Of a stretch of 8,822 nt of DNA, positions 1-6,549 are shown in pieces. Within the stretch, counting starts at the first letter, position 1; each line of letters opens with the position of its first letter. Location of the stretch: assembly GCA_004297635.1 (NCBI GenBank), contig SCUQ01000323.1, forward strand, positions 1 to 8,822, given 5' to 3'. A program made the translations under genes and the position numbers. The notes below the pieces were generated by a model. The model was not told the DNA's origin and ran no database searches. It saw only the letters and a program-made list of their open reading frames with translations. This DNA comes from Rhizorhabdus sp. GTDB taxonomy: Bacteria > Pseudomonadota > Alphaproteobacteria > Sphingomonadales > Sphingomonadaceae.

Positions 1-2
1 CA

Positions 3-374
3 CGACATGCGGCACGAAGCACCGCAGCTGCCGCGCCGCCGCATGTCGTGGTCTCGGGTCCGATCGTCGAATATGACGTCGCCCTGCCGCGCGTGCTGGC
101 GCGGCATATCGACTATGGCGAGTCGATCGCGGCGCATCGGGTGGCGGAGATCGCCGCGGTCGACCGGACCTTCGCGCAGGCCTTCGCGAAGGCGGGGCTG
201 CCCTATGTCTCCCCCTATCGCGCGGCCTGCCATCCCGAATGCGACGTCTGGGCCAGGCCCGGCGTCCCGCTCCAGTTCGACTATGGGCACATGACCGCCG
301 AGGGCTCGGCGCTGATCGTCGGGCGGCTGGGGCCGGCGATCCGGGCGGATCTGGGAGGAGGGGAGCGGCGCTGA
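3..374 (+). CDS. OafA-type acyltransferase, C-terminal SGNH domain (partial, 5' end outside window)
   Basis: The reading frame is open from the window edge (first full codon at base 3) to the TGA at 372-374, giving 123 residues. It shows the end of an SGNH domain as fused to the C-terminus of membrane acyltransferase-3 (OafA/YrhL-like) proteins: a beta-strand ending in VVVSGPIVEY, a closely spaced cysteine pair (CHPEC, codons 228-242), and the catalytic Asp and His in FDYGHM (Asp 279-281, His 288-290), matching the DxxH signature. Such proteins transfer acetyl or similar groups to cell-surface or exported polysaccharides. The membrane domain would lie upstream, so a free-standing SGNH protein cannot be excluded. 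The stop is one base before the next ATG, which suggests translational coupling. Starting this gene at the internal GTG (48) would cut the domain and is unlikely. Confidence 0.8.
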   Translation, partial: RHAARSTAAAAPPHVVVSGPIVEYDVALPRVLARHIDYGESIAAHRVAEIAAVDRTFAQAFAKAGLPYVSPYRAACHPECDVWARPGVPLQFDYGHMTAEGSALIVGRLGPAIRADLGGGERR

Positions 375-375
375 G

Positions 376-1257
376 ATGCAAAGACGGCAGATCGCCCTCC
401 TGATCGGCATCGTCGGCGGTTGCACCGCCTTCGTCGCGGCCGCCGATCGTATCGGGTATCGCGAGCGGCCCGCCGGTGGACAGGACGATGCCTGGCTGAG
501 CCGTCACACCAGCTTCGGCCCGCGCCGCGACGTCGATATCGCTGCGCCGCCGGGCGGCTGGGGCCGGCCGCTGCGCGTCCAGGGCGGCCGCCATGTGCGG
601 ATCGATGGCCGCAACGAACTGATCGGGCGGATCGTGCTGCGCCAGCAGACCGGATCGATCCGCATCGCCAACGCCCGCATCTTCATGACCGATGTCGGCG
701 ATGCGATCGCCGTCGCCAGCCGCAACGGCCATGCCCCCGATGTGACGCTGGAGAATATCGTCGTCGGCGGCGTGCGCGGCACGCGCGCTGGCGTGCATTC
801 GGATATCTTCCAGGGGCAGGGGGATATCGGCCGGCTGACGATCACCGATCTGACCGGATCAAGCGGCTATCAGGGCATCTTCCTGAAGGGGACCAGGGGG
901 CGTGCGGTGGGCAGCGTGCATCTCAAAAGAGTCGCGCTCAGCCATAGCGGCGCGGCGCTCGGCTTCCTGCTCTGGTTCGGAGACGGCGTCCGCAAGCCGG
1001 GCGATGTCGCCTCGCCCCGCTTTCCGGTCTATCTCGACGAAGTATATGTCACGCCGCGCCCCGGCGAGGATCTCGGCCGGTCGATCTATCCGAACAAGGG
1101 GATCACGGACGCGCAGGGCCGGGACATCGGCGCCTATTCGACCGATGGCGGTCGCACCTGGCGCTGGCCGCCGGCCGCGAACATCCATGGCGTCGTGATG
1201 GCCGGACCGCCGCCCGCGCGCTTCTATCGGCAAGGGAAGGGCGGCGGCCAGGATTGA
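376..1257 (+). CDS. Exported right-handed beta-helix protein, possible lipoprotein, EPS-associated
   Basis: The 293-residue protein starts at an ATG one base after the upstream stop, behind a strong purine-rich ribosome site (GGAGGAGGGG, 354-363). Its N-terminus has basic residues (MQRRQ) and a hydrophobic stretch (residues 6-20). It contains V13-G-G-C16, which fits a loose lipobox, while VAAA at 20-23 could be a signal peptidase I site, so it is a lipoprotein or a soluble periplasmic protein. Residues about 65-200 alternate short strands and turns like a parallel beta-helix (IRIDGRN-like, IRIANARIF, GDAIAV, VTLENIVVGG, LTITDLTG). An H141-S-D-I-F-Q146 motif resembles the HxDxxQ element of pectate-lyase-like folds. 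The C-terminal third (about 220-290) is less regular, with a Trp/Pro-rich stretch TWRWPP. No enzyme family can be named. The context, between an acyltransferase and an RTX beta-helix protein, suggests a polysaccharide-binding or -cleaving role. Confidence 0.72.
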   Translation: MQRRQIALLIGIVGGCTAFVAAADRIGYRERPAGGQDDAWLSRHTSFGPRRDVDIAAPPGGWGRPLRVQGGRHVRIDGRNELIGRIVLRQQTGSIRIANARIFMTDVGDAIAVASRNGHAPDVTLENIVVGGVRGTRAGVHSDIFQGQGDIGRLTITDLTGSSGYQGIFLKGTRGRAVGSVHLKRVALSHSGAALGFLLWFGDGVRKPGDVASPRFPVYLDEVYVTPRPGEDLGRSIYPNKGITDAQGRDIGAYSTDGGRTWRWPPAANIHGVVMAGPPPARFYRQGKGGGQD

Positions 1258-1292
1258 AGCCCTGTCGATTATCCCGGCCTCTATATTCTTGC

Positions 1293-1340
1293 ATGATTTC
1301 GACCGAATAGAAAATCATTCCGCATGCGACGAAATGCGGA
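1293..1340 (+). other. Two abutting hairpins after the 293-residue beta-helix gene
   Basis: Two perfect 7-bp stems lie end to end, 36 bases after the stop at 1257. The first is ATGATTT (1293-1299) with AAATCAT (1312-1318). The second is TCCGCAT (1319-1325) with ATGCGGA (1334-1340) around an 8-nt loop. Neither has a clear T-run on the plus side, so a classic intrinsic terminator is not shown. They could stabilise the 3' end of the upstream mRNA, end it imperfectly, or act as protein-binding inverted repeats ahead of the RTX gene. Confidence 0.45.
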
Positions 1341-1354
1341 TGAAATTACTTAGG

Positions 1355-1360
1355 TATAAT
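1355..1360 (+). promoter_or_regulatory. Candidate -10 box for the RTX gene
   Basis: A perfect TATAAT sits in the only clearly AT-rich stretch of the 258-bp gap, about 155 bases before the GTG start at 1516. At 16-18 bp spacing the upstream hexamer (around 1331-1338) does not resemble TTGACA. If this is a promoter it would need an activator or rely on the -10 alone. The assignment is weak. Confidence 0.22.
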
Positions 1361-1382
1361 AATAAAATTCGGTGATGTTCTT

Positions 1383-1461
1383 CGGCTCACCGCATTTGCA
1401 GCGACAATGCATTCCCCTTTAACCTCTGTTTAAGTCAATTTCGGTCAAGGACGGCTCACCG
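1383..1461 (+). repeat. Pair of direct repeats CGGCTCACCG in the leader of the RTX gene
   Basis: The 10-mer CGGCTCACCG occurs at 1383-1392 and again at 1452-1461, in the same orientation and 69 bp apart, both between the candidate -10 box and the RTX gene start. Paired identical sites in a leader are compatible with a regulator binding site, but a chance repeat in GC-rich DNA is possible. Confidence 0.35.
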
Positions 1462-1482
1462 GAGCAGTGTAATATCTTTGAT

Positions 1483-1502
1483 CGTCGACATCGACGTCGA
1501 CG
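1483..1502 (+). promoter_or_regulatory. Hairpin next to the RTX gene ribosome site
   Basis: CGTCGAC (1483-1489) pairs perfectly with GTCGACG (1496-1502) around a 6-nt loop. The stem ends just before the GGGGG purine run (1506-1510) that serves the GTG start at 1516. A stem here could limit ribosome access or be opened by a regulator. That role is inference; only the inverted repeat is seen. Confidence 0.35.
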
Positions 1503-1515
1503 GACGGGGGATTGT

Positions 1516-4038
1516 GTGTCTAGCATTATCGTGAATCTCTCTGCTGTTGCCAGCGAGGCCCAGATCCAGGCCGCGCTCAACGGCCTGCCCGATGGGGGCA
1601 GGCTGGTTCTTGCCGCCGATCAGACGATCGCGGTCAGGAGCGGGCTCGTCATGGATGTATCGGCGCGATCGATCACGCTCGATCTCAACGGCTCGATCCT
1701 CCAGCAGGCGGGGGATGTCAGCGTGCTGACGGTCAGGGGGCAGAACCCGGCCGGCCAGCCGGCGGTGCTCGGCCATGATGCGACCGGCCAGGTGACGATC
1801 ACCACCGCATCGCTGCCCGCTGCGGCGGCAGGCCAGTGGGTGAAGGTCTATTCGGACGATGTCCTGCGCCATGACCAGGGGGACGCCACAAGGCTCGGTC
1901 AGGCGATGCAGGTCGTCTCGGTGTCGGGCAACAGCGTCACGCTGCGGGGCGAACTGATCGACGAGGCCAGCTATGCGACCAATATCCGGATCGCCACATA
2001 TGTCGGCGGCACCCCGACGGTCGAGAACGGGGCCATCCGTGGCGATCAGAGCCATGCCGGCTGGCAGAAGGATCTCGTCCAGGTCCGTTCGACCGTCAAC
2101 GCCGATCTGAACCACCTCACCGTCCGTGACGGGAATGCGATGGGCATCAATATCGTCAACTCGGTCAACGCCCATGTTTCGCAGGTGGCGGTGATCAACC
2201 TCACCGACGATCCCGCGAACGGCCATAACGGCTATGGCGTCCATTCCGCATCGAGCTTCGGCACCAGCGTGCAGGGCCTCTATGCCGAAGCCGTCCGCCA
2301 TGCCACCGACGACAATGCGGTGGGCACCGCCGCCGGCTCGGTCGATCCCTCGCGCTATGGCGCCGATATCGGCATGACGGTCAGCGACGTGGTCGCCTAT
2401 GGCACGACCGCGCCGGCCTTCTCCTGGCATAGCGAGGGGCGGGAGGGCAGCGTCGCGGACTCGGTGGTGTTCGACAGCTATGGCGTGCTGGGCGCGCGCG
2501 GCGTCGGCAATGCGATGCGCGACGTTTCGGGTACCGGCAATGCGCGCGGCATCACCTTCTATGAATATGGCGACGGCGACGCGCGCGACATCCTGATCGA
2601 CAATGTCCACCTGTCGGCCCTGAGCGTCTACGGCTTCGCGGCGATCGGCGCGGCGGCGAACAACCTGATCAGCAACAGCAGCTTCGACGTGCTCAGCCGC
2701 AAGGTCTGGGATATGACGGGGACCAGCCTGTTGAACGCCGTGACCAACATCGTCGGTGCCGCGACGCAGGTCAGCAGCGCCATGACCACGGGCACGGCTG
2801 CCGACGACCGGCTGTTGGGCACCGCGCTCGCCGACAGCATCTCGGGCGGTGAGGGCGCCGATTATATCTGGGGCGGTGTTGGGGCGGACCTGCTCAATGG
2901 CGGCTCGGGCCGCGATCGCTTCGCCTATCTCGACACCGACGAGGGCGGCGATGTCATCACCGGCTTCACGGTCGGCGCTTATGGTGACGCGATCGATCTG
3001 TCGGTGATCGCCATCCGCAATGGCTGGAAAGGCGATATCTTCGTCGGCGGCTATGTGTCGCTGGTACAGTCCGGCGCCGATACGCTCGTCCGGGTCGATG
3101 CCGATGGCGGCGGCAACGGGTTCGTGACGCTCGCCACCTTGCGGGGCGTCACCGCCGCCGATGCGCGGGGCAATATCTCGACCGATATCCATGTCACCGG
3201 CGACGCCGCTGCGCAGGCGGCGGCGCGCGCCGGCGCCGGCCTCAATCTCGTGCTGGCACCGGTGGTCACCGGGCAGAAATTCTCCGGCACGGCGGGCGCC
3301 GATGCGCTGGCCGGTGGCAGCGGCAACGACACGCTGAGCGGCCTCGACGGAGACGATATCCTGACCGGCGGCGCGGGCGCGGACATGCTCTATGGCGGCG
3401 GCGGGCGCAACAGCGCGGGCTATGCCACCGCGACGGTCGGCGTCACCGTCGATCTCGACGCCACCGCCCTCAACAGCGGCGATGCGGCGGGTGATGTCTA
3501 TAGCGGCATTTCGGGCATCATCGGCAGCGGATTCGATGATGTGCTGAACGGCAGCAGCGGCGCCAACGCGATCGCTGGTGGTGCCGGCCATGATATGATC
3601 GACGGGCGTGCAGGCGCGGATACGCTCTCGGGTGGTGCCGGCGACGACCGGCTGACCGGCGGCGGCGACAATGATCGCCTGTCCGGCGATGCCGGCGACG
3701 ATGTTCTCGTCGGTGGCAGCGGCTATGACACGCTGGTCGGCGGCGACGGCGTCGATATGTTCGTGATCGGCAGGGCCGACAGCGGCTGGGACGTGATCGC
3801 CGATTTCCGCGGCGATCATGTCCAGCTGCTCGGCTTCGGCGTGACGAGCGTCGGGCAGGTAAGCTTCGTGTCGAGCGCCGCGCCGCGTGCGGTCGGCGCG
3901 ATGCCGACGCTGCTCTACAACAGCGTCGACGGTACGCTGGCCTGGGACGCGGACGGGACAGGCAAGGGCGCGGCGGTGAAGATCGCGATGCTGACCGGCC
4001 ATCCGACCCTGACGGCCAGCGACATCCTGTTCGGCTGA
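1516..4038 (+). CDS. Large secreted beta-helix/RTX protein, putative polysaccharide lyase, hydrolase or epimerase
   Basis: The 840-residue protein starts with GTG at 1516, with GGGGG five bases upstream, and has no N-terminal signal peptide. Residues about 30-415 read as a right-handed parallel beta-helix of short valine/isoleucine strands with Asn/Gly turns (ITLDLNGSIL, DLNHLTVRDGN, VSDVVAYGT). Conserved-looking polar positions include H243, R261-H262, W304-H305 with E307/R309, and F348-Y-E-Y351, which could line a carbohydrate groove. From residue 426 the protein is RTX: nonapeptides at 444-470, 600-630 and 670-750, each acidic Gly-rich block binding calcium. DVITGFTVGAYGDAIDLS-type segments (479-496) and a Gly/Asp-rich linker (about 515-545) separate the blocks. 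The C-terminus (801-840: YNSVDGTLAWDADG ... ASDILFG) looks like a type I secretion signal. Rhizobial PlyA/ExsH glycanases and AlgE epimerases share this layout. The substrate is unknown, and no transporter is in the window. Confidence 0.85.
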   Translation: MSSIIVNLSAVASEAQIQAALNGLPDGGRLVLAADQTIAVRSGLVMDVSARSITLDLNGSILQQAGDVSVLTVRGQNPAGQPAVLGHDATGQVTITTASLPAAAAGQWVKVYSDDVLRHDQGDATRLGQAMQVVSVSGNSVTLRGELIDEASYATNIRIATYVGGTPTVENGAIRGDQSHAGWQKDLVQVRSTVNADLNHLTVRDGNAMGINIVNSVNAHVSQVAVINLTDDPANGHNGYGVHSASSFGTSVQGLYAEAVRHATDDNAVGTAAGSVDPSRYGADIGMTVSDVVAYGTTAPAFSWHSEGREGSVADSVVFDSYGVLGARGVGNAMRDVSGTGNARGITFYEYGDGDARDILIDNVHLSALSVYGFAAIGAAANNLISNSSFDVLSRKVWDMTGTSLLNAVTNIVGAATQVSSAMTTGTAADDRLLGTALADSISGGEGADYIWGGVGADLLNGGSGRDRFAYLDTDEGGDVITGFTVGAYGDAIDLSVIAIRNGWKGDIFVGGYVSLVQSGADTLVRVDADGGGNGFVTLATLRGVTAADARGNISTDIHVTGDAAAQAAARAGAGLNLVLAPVVTGQKFSGTAGADALAGGSGNDTLSGLDGDDILTGGAGADMLYGGGGRNSAGYATATVGVTVDLDATALNSGDAAGDVYSGISGIIGSGFDDVLNGSSGANAIAGGAGHDMIDGRAGADTLSGGAGDDRLTGGGDNDRLSGDAGDDVLVGGSGYDTLVGGDGVDMFVIGRADSGWDVIADFRGDHVQLLGFGVTSVGQVSFVSSAAPRAVGAMPTLLYNSVDGTLAWDADGTGKGAAVKIAMLTGHPTLTASDILFG
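2845..3765 (+). repeat. RTX calcium-binding nonapeptide repeats within the secreted protein
   Basis: The encoded units follow GGxGxDxLx. Block 1 has three units (residues 444-470, for example GGEGADYIW). Block 2 has about three and a half (600-630, GGSGNDTLS onward). Block 3 has nine in register (670-750, from GSGFDDVLN to GGDGVDMFV), with two degenerate members (GSSGANAIA, GGGDNDRLS). Two non-repeat spacers separate the blocks. This array should fold into a calcium-dependent beta-roll outside the cell. Confidence 0.9.
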
Positions 4039-4042
4039 CGGT

Positions 4043-5443
4043 TCAGAACTGGAAGTAGATGAACGGCCCGGTGCCGGTCAGCGGGGTGAACAGGATGATC
4101 GACAGGATCGCCGCGATCAGTGCGCCCATCTGCCAGAAGCCGCCGGGCTGGCGGAATCCCGCCAGCGACTTGCGCCAGCGCGGTGCCAGCCGATAGCCGA
4201 TATGCCAGGCGACGATCACGCCGATCACGATCATCGCCGGCACATAGGGCCAGCTTGCTGCGCCATCCCCCAGCCCGGCAAGGCCACGGGCATAGAGGGT
4301 GGTCGTTTCCCATGTCGGCGCGCGGAAGGGGAGCCAGGCGATCATCACGAACAGGAAGGTGATCGCCCAGGCGATGAACGGCGGCAGGCGCCGTTCGCGC
4401 GGCACATGGCGGGACCAGAGCCGGTTGACGATCAGCGCGCCGCCATGGAGCCCGCCCCACAGCACAAAGCTCCAGCTCGCGCCATGCCACAGGCCGCCGA
4501 TCAACATGGTGAGTCCCAGATTGGCATAGGTGCGCACCATGCCCTTCCGGTTGCCGCCAAGCGCGATGTAGAGATAGTCGCGCAGCCAGTTGGACAGGGT
4601 GATGTGCCAGCGCCGCCAGAACTCCTGAATGTCCAGCGACACATAGGGCATGCGGAAGTTGATCGGGAGCCGATAGCCCATGATCCGCGCCAGGCCGATC
4701 GCCATCATCGAATAGCCGAAGAAGTCGCAATAGATCTGCCCCGTATAGCTGAGCAGTCCCAGCCATAGGGTCGGCGCGTCATATTTGGCCGGATCGGCGA
4801 AGATCCAGTCGACCGCATAGGCCAGATTATCGGCCAGAACGAGTTTGGAGACCGCGCCGACCAGAAAATATTGCGCGCCGAGCAGCATCATCGACCGCTT
4901 CATCCGGAAGGGCCGCGCGAGCTGCGGCATGAACTCGGGCGCGCGGACGATCGGTCCCGCGATCAGCTGCGGGAAGAAGGCCTTGAAGAACAGGAAGATG
5001 ACGAGATCGCGGGTCGCCTTCTTGGTGCCCCGATAGATGTCGACGACATAGGAGATGCCCTGGAAGGTGAAGAAGCTGATCCCCAGCGGCAGGATGATGC
5101 CGAGCGCGCCGGTGGACTGGATGTTGAACAGCGCCTCGAAGCTGGACACGAAGAAATCGGCATATTTGAAGAAGCCGAGCGCCGCGAGGTTGAGCCCGAC
5201 CGCGACGATCATCGCCGTCTTGCGCCGCGCCGGATTCGGCGCATCCTCGATCACCAGGCCGAGTGCCCAGTTCCACAGCGAGCAGGCGACGAGCAGGCCC
5301 AGCAGCCGCCAGTCCCAGGCGGCGTAGAACAGATAGCTGGCGACCAGGACGATCCAGAAGCGCGCCCGGCTGTTCCTGACCAGGCCGAGCAGCGCCAGCA
5401 GCGCGGCGAAGAAGAGCAGGAAGTCGACCGAGGTGAACAGCAT
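4043..5443 (-). CDS. MBOAT family O-acyltransferase, AlgI/DltB type
   Basis: The 466-residue polytopic membrane protein opens with LFTSVDFLLFFAALLAL, typical of AlgI homologues, and has many hydrophobic segments. Family marks in order are FFKYADFF (about 110), LPLGISFFTFQ, QLIAGPIVR, CDFFGYSMMAIGLA, EFWRRWH with His280, LYIALGGNRKG, and GGLWHG with the presumed catalytic His320, followed by H333 in LHGG. AlgI-type proteins pass acyl groups, usually acetyl, across the inner membrane to a periplasmic partner that puts them on a polysaccharide. The length matches the family (about 470-520). The ATG at 5443 overlaps the TGA of the upstream SGNH gene by one base (TGATG), so the two are coupled and probably form one acylation machine. 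Its stop is 4 bp from the convergent RTX gene's stop, with no visible terminator between. Confidence 0.93.
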   Translation of the reverse strand: MLFTSVDFLLFFAALLALLGLVRNSRARFWIVLVASYLFYAAWDWRLLGLLVACSLWNWALGLVIEDAPNPARRKTAMIVAVGLNLAALGFFKYADFFVSSFEALFNIQSTGALGIILPLGISFFTFQGISYVVDIYRGTKKATRDLVIFLFFKAFFPQLIAGPIVRAPEFMPQLARPFRMKRSMMLLGAQYFLVGAVSKLVLADNLAYAVDWIFADPAKYDAPTLWLGLLSYTGQIYCDFFGYSMMAIGLARIMGYRLPINFRMPYVSLDIQEFWRRWHITLSNWLRDYLYIALGGNRKGMVRTYANLGLTMLIGGLWHGASWSFVLWGGLHGGALIVNRLWSRHVPRERRLPPFIAWAITFLFVMIAWLPFRAPTWETTTLYARGLAGLGDGAASWPYVPAMIVIGVIVAWHIGYRLAPRWRKSLAGFRQPGGFWQMGALIAAILSIILFTPLTGTGPFIYFQF

Positions 5444-6477
5444 CAGCGGATCGCCCCCAGACCGGCGGCGATGGCGGTCGCGACCACCGCATGGCCCTCG
5501 GCATTGAGGTGGCCTTCGCCCAGCCGCGAATTGTTGAATCCCGTCAGCGGCCGGCCGGTCCGCGCATAGGCCGCGGTCATCGCCGGCCCGGCATCGATGA
5601 AGGGAATGCCGGTGCGCCGCGCGGCAGCTTCGAACAGGCCGGCCTCGGCCCGTGATCGCGGCTCGGGTTCGACCTTGCGGTGTGCCTCATAGCGGAAGGC
5701 GGGCAGCGCGACGATCACCAGCCTGCGGCCGGGCTTGATCAGGTCGAGGATGTCGACGATCCGGGCCTCGATCTCCGCCCGGTCGAACCGTTCGCTGCCG
5801 CTGTTGCGCTTCGCCATGCCCGGCCTGCCGCCGCGGATCGCCCAGCCGGTCCAGCTGTCGCCGGTCCTGAGCGTCGTCCATTCGCTATTGGCGCGGCGGA
5901 CGAGGAAGGTGGCCAGCGCCGAATGGCGCATCACCGGCTCCAGCCGTTCCTGCAGCGCGTCGCGTCCGCTCGGCGGCCGGGTGATCCCGGATGGGCGGCC
6001 ATCGGCCGACCGCAGGATGCGCGCGCCCGAATCGCGCAGGTCGAAAGCGTCGCCGCGCGACACCATCAGGATGATCAGGTCGGGTCGCACCGCCGGCTCC
6101 AGCCGGTCGATCAGGGCAGGCCAGTCCTGCGGGCCGAGCGCGTCGCGCCCTGCGTTGACCGTCTCTAGCCCCGGCAGCTGACGGCCCACCAGCGACACGA
6201 AATTGGCCTCGCGCGGCACCTGCGCGGCGAAGGTCATCGAATCCCCGATGAAGAGGGTTCGGACATGGCCCGGCATTTTCGGGCCGAGCGGAGGGCTGTT
6301 GAGGCCCAGCGCGTTGAGGCGGAGATGCTGAAACCCCTCCCGCGCCTGAAAATAGCCGCTATGGGCGGCGTTCACATAGCCGATGGCGGGGTCGAACAGC
6401 TGCGCCGATGGCGAGGTCAGCAGCGCGCGGGCGAGGAGCTCGCCCCCCGCGATGACCAGGACCAGCCAGATCGCCAT
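5443..6477 (-). CDS. Membrane-anchored SGNH-hydrolase-like protein, predicted O-acyltransferase partner of the MBOAT protein
   Basis: The 344-residue protein has one N-terminal hydrophobic anchor (residues 2-20), a linker, and an SGNH domain. LFIGDSMTF places the nucleophile at S80. VNAGRDALGPQDW (about 127-139) corresponds to block II, where a Gly/Asn oxyanion hole is expected. The C-terminal catalytic region reads GEGHLNAEGH with H323. The acidic partner is Glu321, where D-x-H is usual in AlgJ/AlgX-type proteins. It is expected in the periplasm, receiving acyl groups from the overlapping MBOAT gene and adding them to the polymer. The start is fixed by lack of choice: the frame is open back to the sugar transferase stop (6552) with no other common start codon. 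The ribosome site is weak (AAGG about 12 bases upstream). The basic region just upstream of the ATG would look like part of the anchor if an unusual start were used. Confidence 0.85.
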   Translation of the reverse strand: MAIWLVLVIAGGELLARALLTSPSAQLFDPAIGYVNAAHSGYFQAREGFQHLRLNALGLNSPPLGPKMPGHVRTLFIGDSMTFAAQVPREANFVSLVGRQLPGLETVNAGRDALGPQDWPALIDRLEPAVRPDLIILMVSRGDAFDLRDSGARILRSADGRPSGITRPPSGRDALQERLEPVMRHSALATFLVRRANSEWTTLRTGDSWTGWAIRGGRPGMAKRNSGSERFDRAEIEARIVDILDLIKPGRRLVIVALPAFRYEAHRKVEPEPRSRAEAGLFEAAARRTGIPFIDAGPAMTAAYARTGRPLTGFNNSRLGEGHLNAEGHAVVATAIAAGLGAIR

Positions 6478-6521
6478 CGATCCGATGACCTTGCGGATGC
6501 TCGTCTCCCTGAAGATCGTGT

Positions 6522-6540
6522 CGTCGGCGGACTGCCGACG
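6522..6540 (-). other. Hairpin in the gap between sugar transferase and SGNH genes
   Basis: A perfect 7-bp stem, CGTCGGC paired with GCCGACG around a 5-nt loop, occupies most of the start of the 72-base gap inside the minus-strand unit. There is no T-run after it, so it is unlikely to end transcription fully. It may act as an RNA processing or stability element that sets different levels for the genes on either side. Confidence 0.4.
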
Positions 6541-6549
6541 CGGTTTCGG

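Noticed and set aside
1254..1287. Plus-strand promoter TTGAAG (1254-1259) with TATATT (1282-1287)
   Set aside because: The 22-bp spacing is too long for a sigma-70-type promoter.
2845..3765. Short repeated DNA that could suggest a CRISPR or satellite array
   Set aside because: The periodicity is 27 bp, in frame and imperfect, and is fully explained by RTX nonapeptides.
1456..4002. An 848-codon open frame on the minus strand opposite the RTX protein gene
   Set aside because: Its composition is Ala/Arg/Asp/His/Ile-rich with no domain, and it mirrors GC-rich codon choice on the plus strand. The plus frame has clear beta-helix and RTX repeats.
1516..4038. Reading the RTX protein as a haemolysin or pore-forming toxin
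   Set aside because: RTX repeats only show calcium binding and type I export. The N-terminal half is a beta-helix with no hydrophobic pore region, and the neighbours are EPS genes.
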